Source: Symbiodinium natans (Eukaryota > Sar > Dinophyceae > Suessiales > Symbiodiniaceae). From it: DNA of 36,357 nt. Shown piece after piece: positions 8,333 through 17,959 of this stretch. The notes below the pieces were generated by a model. It ran no database searches. It was not told where the DNA came from and saw only the letters and a list, made by a program, of their open reading frames with translations. The stretch covers positions 1-36,357 of the forward strand of contig CAJNDS010001077.1 in assembly GCA_905221605.1 (NCBI GenBank), in the 5' to 3' direction. Every line of letters starts with the position of its first letter. The stretch's first letter is position 1. The translations under genes and the position numbers were made by a program.

Positions 8333-11300
8333 TTACCAGCCTTTCTTGCCACCACCACCATACTTCCATTTCCCTTTGCCTTGGTACTTCCCTTTCGGGG
8401 CGTAGTGGTAGTAGGCGTAGTCCGGCTCCCAGTAGTTCTGGCTCCAACCGTCGTCGGCGTACCAGTCCTGCTGCTGGTGCCAACTTTCTTGCTGCCAGTC
8501 TTCTTGCTCTCGACTTCTTCTTCCTCGCTTTCCTTCTTGCTGCACCTCAGGCTCATCTCTCTCTCTTCTGATTTCTGTGGGGCTCTCCCACCTTCCTGTC
8601 TTCTTGAAGTGCTTGGTCACGAGGTTCCAGTCTTCGGCACCTTTGATCTGCGCTCCTTTCACCTGCGCTGATCCTTTCTGATCGAGCCGAACTGCTCGAT
8701 ACTCATTCGTGTCTTTGCAATACTCCCAGATCCAACCACAATCTGTGAACGTGACCACATTCCATCTGCCCTTTGCGTTCTTGCTACCTTTCTCTCCTCT
8801 CTGCGGTGGTTCTCGGGGCTGCTCTTCTTCTTGCTCTCTTCTTTCTTCTGTTCCTGCTGCTCCTCCTTCTTCTTTTCCTTCTTCGCTCGACTCTGCACAG
8901 TCAGGCGGTGGTTTGTATCCTTTCTTTGTCCACCAGTTTGGATCATACCACTGGCCTTTGATCCTGACCCACAATGCTCCTTTGTGGATCTGCCACACAT
9001 TGCCTTCTGCATCCTTCTTTCCTTCTGCTCCTAGTGTGGGCTTTTCATCTTCAGATCCTGAATCTTCAACTTCAACGACTTCAATCTCCTTCATTCCTTC
9101 TCGTTCCTTCTCTGCCTGAATTTCCGCCTGGGTCTTTCGTTCCTGTGCTTCCTTCAACTCCTTCTTTGCCTTCTCCTTCTCTTCCTTCGTCGCTTCTTGG
9201 GCTTCCTGCTCCTTTCTTCTCATCTCCTCATAGGCCTCTAGCTTTGCTCTTTGCTTCTTCGCCTTCTCCTTCGCGATTGCCTCGTTCCTTTCATCTTCCT
9301 TCTCCTGTGCTTCCTTCTCCTCCTGTGCTTTCCTTTCCTGTGCTTCCTTCTCTTCTTGGGCCTTCCTTTCTTGTGCTTCCTTCTCCTCTTGTGCCTTCTT
9401 CTCCTTTGCCTTCTTCTTCTCCTCTTGTGCTTTCCTTTCCTGTGCTTCCTTCTCCTCCTGTGCTTTCCTTTCCTGTGCTTCCTTCTCCTCCTGTGCTTTC
9501 CTTTCCTGTGCTGCCTTCTCCTGGGCATCTTTCTCCTCCTGGGCCTTCTTTGCCTGCTCCTTTTGTCTCATTGCTTCGGCTTTCTTGTCTGTCTCCTCTT
9601 TCCTCCTTTGTCGTTCTGCTGCTTCAATCTTTTCCTCGTTGGCTTTTCTGATCTCTGCATTGATCCTGTCTTCCTCCTCTCTTCTTTGTTCTGCTGCTTC
9701 TAGCTCTTCTGCTTCTCTCTTTCTCTCGTCTGCTTCTTTCTTCATGTGCTTCGTGATCATGTCGTAGTCCTTCTTCAACTGCTCTCTCACCTCTTTGGCA
9801 TCTTGCTTGTACGCTTCTTTCTGCTTCTCTAACTCTTCCTTCTCTTTCTCCAAAGCTTTCTTCTCTGCTTCAGCTTCACTGAACTTCGCAACCACCTTCG
9901 CCTTCATAACAAATGCTTGGTCACGATCTTCTTCTGCTTCCTTCGCCTTCTCTTCTGCTTCTTCCCTCTTCAACTTTTCTTTCTCCAAGGCACGCTCTTG
10001 CTTCTCCATCTTCGCGATCAGCTCGTCGAACTTCATCTTCACGGTCTCGTCGTCTTCGAGGACACCTTGCGAGCTCTTCTCTTTGTCTTCTTCTTCTTTC
10101 TTCTTTGTGACTTCACCTTCAGGCTTCTCTTCTTTGGGCTTCTCTTCTTTCTCACCCTTCTTCTCTTTCTTCTGGTTCACTGCCAAGTAGACAATGATCG
10201 TCACCAGAACAACAATCACAGCCATGCACACGGGCATCAACATCTCAAGCTCAGGCATGCTCGTGAAAACGTGTGAAAACTTCATGCTGCTGTTGCTGCT
10301 TTGACCATGTAAAACTTCTTGTTCAACTTCTTGAAGTTCTTGAGGTGGCTCTTGAGCTGTAGAAAACGGACCAAACACAAAACTCATCAGCTGCATGCAA
10401 AAATATCTTCGTGCTACAAAATCTCCTTCTTGCTGACCTGCAGATTCAACTGCAAAACCAAAAGCTGACAATAACGTCAAACCAAGTCTGCTTCCGGATA
10501 CCTTTGTCAATCTTCTGACTGTAGCTGTGCTCTCTGCGGCCATTCGTTCTTCACGACCGATTGCTTCTCGATCATCATGAACTTGAAGGATGTTCAAAAG
10601 TAGCTTCATTCTCGATGCGTTGAGGGGCTTGGTCCCTAAGTCGGCAGGGTTGAAAACAGTGCTCACTGCCTTCACGCTGCATAGGCCGTTTCTGGTAACC
10701 TCTTGCAACCAGAGCATTCTCGTTGCTAAGTGCTTGATACGACCAACACCTTGCCGGTGCACAATGCCACGCGCTGCACTGCTGTCTGTGTACGCCTTCA
10801 TTCGCGCTGCTTTGCCAGAAAGGAACTCTACGGCTTCTCGAATGCCAATTCCTTCTGCGACAGCACCAGTGAGTGCGTAGTACTCGGACTCGCCACTGGA
10901 AAGTGCCACAGTTTTCTGCGTTCTTGAGTAAGAAAACGCATACTGGCCGTCCAGGAAGATGACTCCTCCTGATACAGATTTCCGGCTGCTCTTGTTGCCG
11001 GCCCAGTCGGCGTCAGAAAATACTTCGACCAGGTGACTGCCACTCTCGATGCTCTTCTCGTTCTCATTCTCGGAATCTTGCTCCAAATTCTTGCTTCTTT
11101 GCAAGGTTGCCGTTCCAGGTCTCCCTGCTGTGTAGCAAACCGCATAGCCTGCAGTCTTCTTCAGATACAACGCGCAATGCTCGAGCTCTTTCTGCTTCTT
11201 CTGCGTAGGAGCCTTCATTCCAGTTGCCAAATTTCGGACTGCATACTGGATGTCAGGACGATCTTGGGCAAGATATAGCAGTATACCGACACAACTTCGG

Positions 11301-14300
11301 TACACATTCTTCTTGTTCTCGTCCAGCTCTTTTGTCTCATCGGTGTTCTGCACATTTCCTGCTGCAGGGGTAGCTTTCTCTCTTCTCGATCCAAGGCGTA
11401 GCTTTTCAAGGAGCTTGGTGACATACTTGGTGTCAGGGCGGACAAACAACTTTCCGTCTTCATAGCTATACCTTCTCTTGAGAAAACGCACAGACTGCTT
11501 GGAAAATCCATTGCGATAATCTTCTTCTGTCAGAAAAGGTCCTTCTACTTGTAGCTTCACCTTCTTCGCTAAAGCTTCGAGGACGGGCTTCACCACTGCT
11601 GCTTTTCCTGCTACTTGAAGGTCATCGACATGTACGATGCAAACGGATACGACCTTGCCGTTCTTGATCCAGCGAAACAACGCTGGGTTCGCAATGCTTT
11701 TCTCATAGCCTTCTTGTTGCAAAAGTTCTGCACAAAATTCGCTCCACAGAAGACTAGCATCTCTTTGTCCAGGAAGGACACGACCAAGACGCCAGCATTT
11801 GGCTTCCATTCCGTGTACTGCTTGACTTCCTTTTCCTCGTGGAATCTTGCAGTGTACAGGTCTCTTCTGGGGAACCTGCAAAAATGCATCTTTGATGTCA
11901 AGCGACCAAATACTCCATCGATTTGCCAATGCCAAAATTGGAATCAGCTTCGTCAACGACGGAGAGGTAGCTGGGCTGAACACATCTTCTCGCTTCGAGT
12001 TGTTATACTCTCTTGCTACCAGCCTTGCTCTTCTCTGCCAACATCTTCGTGGCTTCAGGGCTTCATGAGGAACTTCTTGTTGCCCTTCAGGGATCTCGTT
12101 CTCGCAGATGACGTTTTCTGACTCCCGAAATCTCCAGTCGAAAACCAGCTTTGTTGTCAACCAAACAACTTCTTTGTTCTCTTCTTGCTCCATGGGCACC
12201 TCTTCTATGACACCCATCTTTGTCAATCTGGAAACTTCTTTTCCTGCTGCGGCATCGTCAAAGATCTCGAGGTCTTCTTCTGCGAGTTGAGGAGGTCCTG
12301 CTTCCTCTGAGAAGAAACTTTCTGGAAGGACTTGAACTTCTTCTTGTTGCTCTTCATCGCTCCATTCATCCTCTGTCTCAAAGTCACTAGCTTCACTGCC
12401 TGCAAAGCAATCTTCTTCTTCGTCCGACCTCTCATCATTGTCGGGCATTCTTTCTGCTCTCATCACCGAAGACGATGCTCCAGGTCCAAACCTGGGAAGC
12501 TCAACTCTTGTTCTTGGGATCTTGCTTGGTGAACCAACACATTCAAAGTCTGGTCTGCTTTCTCGATCCATCTTTGCTTCTTCAGGAACTTCTCCTCCTT
12601 CATCTTCGTGATCGGAAACCATATCTGCCAGAGGATCATGCTCATCATGAACAAGCTCGAACTCTTCAAGCATTCCTTCTGCATCTCTCCTTGCTTTCTC
12701 CTCATCACTTGTTGGAGGATCAGAGGCGGCTTCGTCTGCAACTTCATCTTCAAGGCTCTTTCGTTCTTCACCTGCTGCAACTGCTGGAAGAACAATCTGC
12801 GGAGAAACCAATCTTTTCTGAGGTAGTACTCGGCTGCCAAGTGTGTTGTTCTTGATCGACCAAGTGAAAACGTTCACGCTGCTGATGGCCTTCGCGTCGT
12901 AAGCTTCACCAACTGGTCTCGCACTTCTTGATGCGTGAATGCCATCGCTCTGGAAAGTAAGCCACATTCCAGATTCAGTCTTGCCGAGGAACACTCCGAA
13001 CGTCCACAAACGGTCACCTTTGCGCTTCGGTCTCAAGCGTTTCACCATAATCGTGCTTGCAAATGGTACGAGTTCTCCTCGATACGGTTGGCCTGTCATG
13101 AATTCATACGGCGTCTTTCCTGTTGCTGAGGACCGATGAAAACGGTTGAGTAGCCACGCAGAGTGTCGCATTGCCCACGACATCAGTGGGTGTTCATGGC
13201 TAAGAGGAAGTTCTGTCTTCACTCTGACCTCATCCAGGATACAATTCGCATGCCTTCTGACTGTTTGGACTGCACGCTCGGCCAAACCATTGCTTTCGTG
13301 ATCATGGGGTACACTTGAAAGAAGTGTAGTGCTCAGGCCATGCGCTCCACGCATCTTCTGGAGTGCAATCTTTAAGCTTCTGCAAACACCTTCATTGTCT
13401 GCCTTCACATTGATTTCTGAGTACCCAAGCTGCAGTGTAGCTGTAGTCAACGCTTCGGTCATGTGCCTCAGCGCATCTGCGCCTCCTCTTCTTGCTACGG
13501 GCACGGCGACAAACCACTTGGACCATGCATCATTCGCGATTAGCGTGACCATGGGCTGCGCCTCAGAGCTGCTCGTTGAGGTGTACGCAAAGTCGAAACA
13601 GAGTGTTGACTTGCTGCTCTCTTCAGCGGGGGAGCGAGTCAATTCGCTCTTCCGATGCTGATTTTCTTTCGCCCGAGTGGCGACGCAATGCTCACACCAG
13701 CCAGCAAATGGCAGGTGCGTCAGGTTGTGTAGCATCACTTCCTGCTCATTGGGGCGTTCTTCGCGCTTCCTCATCAGCGGCGCGACTTGCGCTTCATACT
13801 GCCTGCGCCCGAGGGCTAGGCTGTCTGCCGCTTCGCGCTCCTGAGCTGCGCGAGACAAGCGCTTCAGCATCTGCTCTTTGCTGCCACTGCTTGGTACTTC
13901 AAATTCACGACAAAGTTGACGTAAAATCTGCACGCTGCTATTCTTGCTGTACTCATAGCCATCGTAGGTGAACACAAGAGAATCTCGTTCAACTTCACCT
14001 CGTGGTGCTTCTTCCATCTGCACATCTTCTGGGAGGAAACTTTTCTTTTCTTCTTCAAGCTTCTGTCTCTTTGCCTCTTGCTCTTGTGCACTGCTTCTTC
14101 TATCTTCACGAACAGGTTCTTTGAGACGAAATCTGGTCTGACCATACCACGGCAAAGCGAATGCTTCTTCAGGAGGTTCTGTGTCTCTGCTCCAATCATC
14201 TTCGTCTTCATACAAATTCGTGGCATAGACACACTCGCCAATAGTGTATCTCCAGGACGTCAAATTCTCAATGTCCGTGGGCATTCCAGCTACGTTCTCA

Positions 14301-14818
14301 GGGTTGAACTTGTGGGTGCGCGGCGTGTTGTGGTACCGCACAAGTTCCGTACCAGCCTTCTCGATGCTCCAAGTGTCGCTGGTTCTTGCTTCTTGTTCTT
14401 GGCGTTCATCTTTCTTCAAGGGGATACCCAAGACATTCAGCGGGATAACTCGTGACGACAATGCTGTCACCACTTCAAATTCCCCGCCTGCGCTGATATC
14501 CTCAAACGGGTCCATCTTCTGCGCATACTTCTTGCACACTTCAACGGCTTTCCATGTACCATCTTCTGTCTTGATCATCGTGCTTCTGTACGGAAAATCC
14601 TCCGTACGGTACATGTCCGTGGGATCTTTGTACTTCGACTGCGCCGGGGAGTAGTGCACAACCACAATGCTGTCTGTATCATGCCAGCCAGGTTCTTGCT
14701 TTCTTGCTGCATCAGCTATGTGGGAGTTCAGCTGAATGACGGTGCGAACGTGTTCCTGCTCCAGGTTCACATAGGCTTCGCTCTCATACCTCTTTCCTGC
14801 TTGCAAGTATATAAGCAT
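8333..14818 (-). CDS. pol: Copia Pol: integrase, reverse transcriptase, RNase H and a long membrane/coiled-coil extension
   Basis: A 2,161-codon open frame. The integrase zinc site (HNLTH...CEHC) is near residue 365. The DDE residues follow in CFDFAY, KADNEG and HESNGLAE (near 407, 473, 507). The Copia RT has SLDIKDAFLQV (near 972) and VHVDDLQ (near 1063). RNase H has FSDADWAG, SGESEYYAL and YTDSSAARG (near 1270-1345). After about residue 1410 comes an extension not usual for Copia: a hydrophobic LGLTLLSAFGFAV stretch, a strong membrane segment near 1524-1547, a long Lys/Glu coiled coil, and a Trp/Tyr/Gly-Lys-rich tail. The frame is +1 relative to gag with a 35-nt overlap (14784-14818); translation is by frameshift or from its own ATG. 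Confidence 0.93.
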   Translation of the reverse strand: MLIYLQAGKRYESEAYVNLEQEHVRTVIQLNSHIADAARKQEPGWHDTDSIVVVHYSPAQSKYKDPTDMYRTEDFPYRSTMIKTEDGTWKAVEVCKKYAQKMDPFEDISAGGEFEVVTALSSRVIPLNVLGIPLKKDERQEQEARTSDTWSIEKAGTELVRYHNTPRTHKFNPENVAGMPTDIENLTSWRYTIGECVYATNLYEDEDDWSRDTEPPEEAFALPWYGQTRFRLKEPVREDRRSSAQEQEAKRQKLEEEKKSFLPEDVQMEEAPRGEVERDSLVFTYDGYEYSKNSSVQILRQLCREFEVPSSGSKEQMLKRLSRAAQEREAADSLALGRRQYEAQVAPLMRKREERPNEQEVMLHNLTHLPFAGWCEHCVATRAKENQHRKSELTRSPAEESSKSTLCFDFAYTSTSSSEAQPMVTLIANDAWSKWFVAVPVARRGGADALRHMTEALTTATLQLGYSEINVKADNEGVCRSLKIALQKMRGAHGLSTTLLSSVPHDHESNGLAERAVQTVRRHANCILDEVRVKTELPLSHEHPLMSWAMRHSAWLLNRFHRSSATGKTPYEFMTGQPYRGELVPFASTIMVKRLRPKRKGDRLWTFGVFLGKTESGMWLTFQSDGIHASRSARPVGEAYDAKAISSVNVFTWSIKNNTLGSRVLPQKRLVSPQIVLPAVAAGEERKSLEDEVADEAASDPPTSDEEKARRDAEGMLEEFELVHDEHDPLADMVSDHEDEGGEVPEEAKMDRESRPDFECVGSPSKIPRTRVELPRFGPGASSSVMRAERMPDNDERSDEEEDCFAGSEASDFETEDEWSDEEQQEEVQVLPESFFSEEAGPPQLAEEDLEIFDDAAAGKEVSRLTKMGVIEEVPMEQEENKEVVWLTTKLVFDWRFRESENVICENEIPEGQQEVPHEALKPRRCWQRRARLVAREYNNSKREDVFSPATSPSLTKLIPILALANRWSIWSLDIKDAFLQVPQKRPVHCKIPRGKGSQAVHGMEAKCWRLGRVLPGQRDASLLWSEFCAELLQQEGYEKSIANPALFRWIKNGKVVSVCIVHVDDLQVAGKAAVVKPVLEALAKKVKLQVEGPFLTEEDYRNGFSKQSVRFLKRRYSYEDGKLFVRPDTKYVTKLLEKLRLGSRREKATPAAGNVQNTDETKELDENKKNVYRSCVGILLYLAQDRPDIQYAVRNLATGMKAPTQKKQKELEHCALYLKKTAGYAVCYTAGRPGTATLQRSKNLEQDSENENEKSIESGSHLVEVFSDADWAGNKSSRKSVSGGVIFLDGQYAFSYSRTQKTVALSSGESEYYALTGAVAEGIGIREAVEFLSGKAARMKAYTDSSAARGIVHRQGVGRIKHLATRMLWLQEVTRNGLCSVKAVSTVFNPADLGTKPLNASRMKLLLNILQVHDDREAIGREERMAAESTATVRRLTKVSGSRLGLTLLSAFGFAVESAGQQEGDFVARRYFCMQLMSFVFGPFSTAQEPPQELQEVEQEVLHGQSSNSSMKFSHVFTSMPELEMLMPVCMAVIVVLVTIIVYLAVNQKKEKKGEKEEKPKEEKPEGEVTKKKEEEDKEKSSQGVLEDDETVKMKFDELIAKMEKQERALEKEKLKREEAEEKAKEAEEDRDQAFVMKAKVVAKFSEAEAEKKALEKEKEELEKQKEAYKQDAKEVREQLKKDYDMITKHMKKEADERKREAEELEAAEQRREEEDRINAEIRKANEEKIEAAERQRRKEETDKKAEAMRQKEQAKKAQEEKDAQEKAAQERKAQEEKEAQERKAQEEKEAQERKAQEEKKKAKEKKAQEEKEAQERKAQEEKEAQERKAQEEKEAQEKEDERNEAIAKEKAKKQRAKLEAYEEMRRKEQEAQEATKEEKEKAKKELKEAQERKTQAEIQAEKEREGMKEIEVVEVEDSGSEDEKPTLGAEGKKDAEGNVWQIHKGALWVRIKGQWYDPNWWTKKGYKPPPDCAESSEEGKEEGGAAGTEERREQEEEQPREPPQRGEKGSKNAKGRWNVVTFTDCGWIWEYCKDTNEYRAVRLDQKGSAQVKGAQIKGAEDWNLVTKHFKKTGRWESPTEIRRERDEPEVQQEGKRGRRSREQEDWQQESWHQQQDWYADDGWSQNYWEPDYAYYHYAPKGKYQGKGKWKYGGGGKKGW
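9290..9545 (-). repeat. 33-nt minisatellite encoding 11-residue coiled-coil repeats
   Basis: Within the Pol extension, a 33-nt unit repeats about seven times with small changes, encoding KAQEEKEAQER-type 11-residue repeats. An 11-residue period fits a hendecad (3.67 residues per turn) rather than a heptad coiled coil. Confidence 0.8.
14784..14818 (-). promoter_or_regulatory. gag/pol overlap with +1 frame relation
   Basis: Gag ends ...ASRKEV-TGA at 14784; Pol's first ATG is at 14816-14818 in the +1 frame. The overlap contains ATA-CTT-GCA-AGC-AGG in the gag frame. Ty1 uses a +1 shift at CUU-AGG-C; the exact Ty1 heptamer is absent, so the slip site is unproven and independent initiation remains possible. 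Confidence 0.55.
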
Positions 14819-17507
14819 AAGTAGCCAGCGAGTTCTTGTGGTAGTGAACAGGGATGTCTGACATTCCGTCTGACAACATCAAGCCATCATCCTTCTTGAC
14901 AATCTCCCAGCCATTCTTGAGTAGCTTTCCGACTGCCAACAAAGGATTGACCACATTCGCAACGATGAAGCATTCTTGCATCTTGACTGCTTCTTGCTTC
15001 GAGCTGAACATAGTCAAGTTGATTGCTCTCTTTCCTTTTACAGGAATCTTTCTTCCTTGTGCGTCTCTGATGCCTGAATCGTTCTTCTTCTTCACAGGCA
15101 CTCCCTCTTTGCCAAGCCACAGAGGAATGAGGCTGACATCAGCGCCACTGTCCAAGATCACTTCTATCTTCTCATAGACAGGACTGCTCTCATAAAATGA
15201 TTCTTGGACTGCACGGACACAAAGGTTGCAATCTTCTTCGTGCTCACAACCATCTTTCCACCACAACATCAAAGGATCATCTTCTTCTTGGTGCTCGTGT
15301 TCTTCTTCTTCTTGCTCTGCATCGCTAAGCTGAAATTCTTCAACACGTAGCACACGACCAAAATAGTCAATCTCAAGTTCCTCTTCTGCCTCCGTGTCGA
15401 CTTCGAAAACTTCTGGATACTGTTGTGGAGGATCTCCAATGTGGATCATGGAGATTTGACGCACGGTCTTTGCTTGGTTCCTGCTGACGCTCGTCACGTT
15501 CGTGGTGCTTGACGTGCTTGGTGCTGCAGTAGAACTGGCTGCTGTGGTACTTTGCTGGTCGTCGTTCACGTTTCGAACATCACCAAAATCTCTCTGCTTC
15601 TGTCTGCATTGGGCTTCAAAGTGACCAGGCTTTCCACAGTAATGACAACACTGAGGACCAAAGCTTCCTTTTCCGCGTCCTTTTCCAAATCCACGACCAA
15701 ATCCTTTTCCACGACCAAAACGACCGCGACCTCGACCACGACCTTTTCCTCTTCCTCGTCCTTTGGAGTTGTAGCCGTAGTCGTTGCCATACTTGCCTTT
15801 TCCTTTGGACTTTCCTTTCCTCCATTTTCCTTTGCCCTTTCCTTTGCCTTTGCTGAACTTTCCTTTTCCTTTTCCTTTGGATCTCCAGGGCCTTTTTCTA
15901 TCATCTTTGTTCACGTTGCTGACATCCATGTCTGCTTGTCCACCGTGGTCGTTGCCGGCGTTGATCAAGTCAGTTGTGGTCCAGCGCGTGTTTTGCTCAT
16001 AGGACAGGAGAAACTGACGAAGACTTGAATACTTTGTATCATCTCTCAAATTGAGCAACATGTGTTGTCGAAGTTGACCATCTTGCTGATTGAGGATAAT
16101 TGAAATCTTCAAATCATCTTGCACCACATCTCCTGATGCCTTTTCATACTGCTCGATTGCTTCTTCGAATGCAAGGATGTTCTCCATGGTGGTCTTCTTG
16201 TTTTCAAACTTGTACTTCGTGAGGCTAGTCAGCAATCGAAGACTTCTACCACGAGTGTAGGGTTCATGTTCTTCGAGCAAAATTCTCCATGCTTCTAAAC
16301 CATTCTCCTCTGTAATCTGCTTGATCGTTCTCAATGGGCGACCTTTCGTGTACGAAGTGAGGATCGTGTAGAGCTTCTTGCTAACGGCTTTGTGCTCGTC
16401 ACTCAAGGTGGAAAACTCAACAGCTTCACTTCTCTTTGCTTCAACGGCTTCAATTCTTGCTAACATCTCTGGGTCCAACGCTCCAATCCAGGTTCGCATC
16501 TTGTGTCTGAATTCACTCCAGCCTTCATGTTCTTCTTTGAAACTGCTTGGGTTGAACACGTCGGGGGTCTTGATCATCTTGTGCAACTCGACATCTCCCT
16601 TCTCTCTTCTCTTTTCTCTTTCTGCTTGTGCTTGTTCTCGTGCTTCTTGATGCTCACGAAAATCTCGATGCATTTGACCCATATTGTTGATCATGCTTGC
16701 TGCCTCGTGGACCGCTGTGCTCGTTCTTGTAGCCACTTGTAGCATGTTGCGAAACATTTCTCTCATCTCGCCTTCACTGGCTGCTGCTGCGTTTTGAGCT
16801 GCTGTGCTTGCTTGCTGCTGCTGGGATGCTTGCTGCTGAACTGCGCTAACCAGGTCGTTTATCTGTTGGGTGTTCGTTGCTGTCTGCTGGGCCAAAGATT
16901 GCATTGCTTGCTCCATCTGAGCATTCATGGCTTCAGCTGCTTGCGTGTTTGTATACAGCAACACAATGAACATGAGCGTCTTCTTCTGAACACCACATGC
17001 ACGAACTTCCTGATACCTGGCTCTCCTCGAAACTCTTCTCTTCAAACACTCTTTTCTTTTGCTTTGGATGGCACACATGTTGTACAGGCTGATCCAAGTA
17101 ACCAAACCAATCGGGGTGCACATCACGATCATCAACACGAAAATGATTTCTTTCTGCTTGTGAAACATGACTGAGATCTCAGGGGCGTAGCTCGACTCAA
17201 GGCTTCGAAGGAATCTTCTTGTACCTTCATACCATCTTTTCACCTCAATCTTCAAATTCGTGATGTCGAAGTTTCTTGATGCTTCAAATCCTGCGATCAT
17301 GTACTTCACAATCTCGAGGTTGTAGTTTTCTTCGTTGTCTTGATCTTCATAGCGTATTGGGGCTTCTTTGGTTTGACGACGCTGCAAACTGAAGGACATG
17401 AGCTCCACATGTTCTGTCTCTTCTCTCTCTCTTCTCACATGCACATTCTTGCTGCTTTCACCAAGTGCATGAGTCGCATGCTGCACCTCGGCATGCTCAT
17501 CCTCCAA
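14784..17507 (-). CDS. gag: Copia Gag-protease with N-terminal membrane segments
   Basis: A 907-codon open frame. An acidic start leads to a hydrophobic segment near residues 118-146 (EIIFVLMIVMCTPIGLVTW...) and a second near 175-195 (LMFIVLLYTNTQAAEAMNA), then a Gln/Ala-rich stretch. The capsid-like region (WSEFRHKMRTWIGAL, later LLTSLTKYKFENKKTTMENI) resembles Copia Gag. A Gly-Lys/Gly-Arg-rich RNA-binding tract (about 540-616) precedes one CCHC knuckle, CHYCGKPGHFEAQC (near 622-635). The aspartic protease active site is VILDSGADVSLIP (near 782). Gag packages the RNA; the protease would cut the polyprotein. Membrane segments near the Gag N terminus are unusual and suggest membrane-associated assembly (inference). 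The start chosen is the first ATG, 11 nt after the stop of the preceding ORF. Confidence 0.9.
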   Translation of the reverse strand: MEDEHAEVQHATHALGESSKNVHVRREREETEHVELMSFSLQRRQTKEAPIRYEDQDNEENYNLEIVKYMIAGFEASRNFDITNLKIEVKRWYEGTRRFLRSLESSYAPEISVMFHKQKEIIFVLMIVMCTPIGLVTWISLYNMCAIQSKRKECLKRRVSRRARYQEVRACGVQKKTLMFIVLLYTNTQAAEAMNAQMEQAMQSLAQQTATNTQQINDLVSAVQQQASQQQQASTAAQNAAAASEGEMREMFRNMLQVATRTSTAVHEAASMINNMGQMHRDFREHQEAREQAQAEREKRREKGDVELHKMIKTPDVFNPSSFKEEHEGWSEFRHKMRTWIGALDPEMLARIEAVEAKRSEAVEFSTLSDEHKAVSKKLYTILTSYTKGRPLRTIKQITEENGLEAWRILLEEHEPYTRGRSLRLLTSLTKYKFENKKTTMENILAFEEAIEQYEKASGDVVQDDLKISIILNQQDGQLRQHMLLNLRDDTKYSSLRQFLLSYEQNTRWTTTDLINAGNDHGGQADMDVSNVNKDDRKRPWRSKGKGKGKFSKGKGKGKGKWRKGKSKGKGKYGNDYGYNSKGRGRGKGRGRGRGRFGRGKGFGRGFGKGRGKGSFGPQCCHYCGKPGHFEAQCRQKQRDFGDVRNVNDDQQSTTAASSTAAPSTSSTTNVTSVSRNQAKTVRQISMIHIGDPPQQYPEVFEVDTEAEEELEIDYFGRVLRVEEFQLSDAEQEEEEHEHQEEDDPLMLWWKDGCEHEEDCNLCVRAVQESFYESSPVYEKIEVILDSGADVSLIPLWLGKEGVPVKKKNDSGIRDAQGRKIPVKGKRAINLTMFSSKQEAVKMQECFIVANVVNPLLAVGKLLKNGWEIVKKDDGLMLSDGMSDIPVHYHKNSLATYAYILASRKEV

Positions 17508-17518
17508 GGCAATAGTCT

Positions 17519-17959
17519 TCAGGTCATCCTGGAGGGAAATCGAATTCCTGGCAGCGGCTTTGACATAACGAGCTCTGCTTCATCTAGCAATATCTCTGTA
17601 CTGCTTCTTGCTGCCTTTGCTTTCACATTCTTGATCATCAACAACCAACCTTCTGCTGTAACGAGCCCTGCACAAAGTAGAAGAACTGCACTGCAAAGGA
17701 CTCTCATCCAGAAACCACATCCAGTCATCTGGGTAAACCTCCTTCTCTTTACTTCTGTCTGCCCTTGAATGTAAACATAGCCATCTGGAAAGCAAACTCT
17801 ACATCCAGGTGCACGTACGACTTGCGCCTGATCCGCACTGTCCAGGCCACGGCATTCTCGATGCTTGTGCACTGCTGTTCTTGACTTTGCAATGTAAACA
17901 TCAGGCATGAACTCTTCATGGGCGACAGTCTCGATCTCTCGCTCTTCAGTTGCAATCAA
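17519..17959 (-). CDS. Copia small ORF 2, membrane-segment protein (146 aa)
   Basis: An unrecognised 146-codon frame just upstream of gag. It has a Cys/His-containing stretch (HKHRECRGLD...CRVCFPDG), then a clear hydrophobic segment (VLCSAVLLLCAGLV) near residues 88-101, then a basic and acidic tail. Its start overlaps the end of small ORF 1 by 14 nt in another frame; its stop is 11 nt before the gag ATG. The close packing implies coupled translation or one disrupted ancestral reading frame. The element looks young and otherwise intact, so I favour a real product. Function unknown. Confidence 0.6.
   Translation of the reverse strand: MIATEEREIETVAHEEFMPDVYIAKSRTAVHKHRECRGLDSADQAQVVRAPGCRVCFPDGYVYIQGQTEVKRRRFTQMTGCGFWMRVLCSAVLLLCAGLVTAEGWLLMIKNVKAKAARSSTEILLDEAELVMSKPLPGIRFPSRMT

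Noticed and set aside
8974-9703. Long plus-strand Leu/Pro/Ser frames over the coiled-coil region
   Set aside because: Antisense readings of the Lys/Glu repeat in Copia Pol; composition follows from the repeat.
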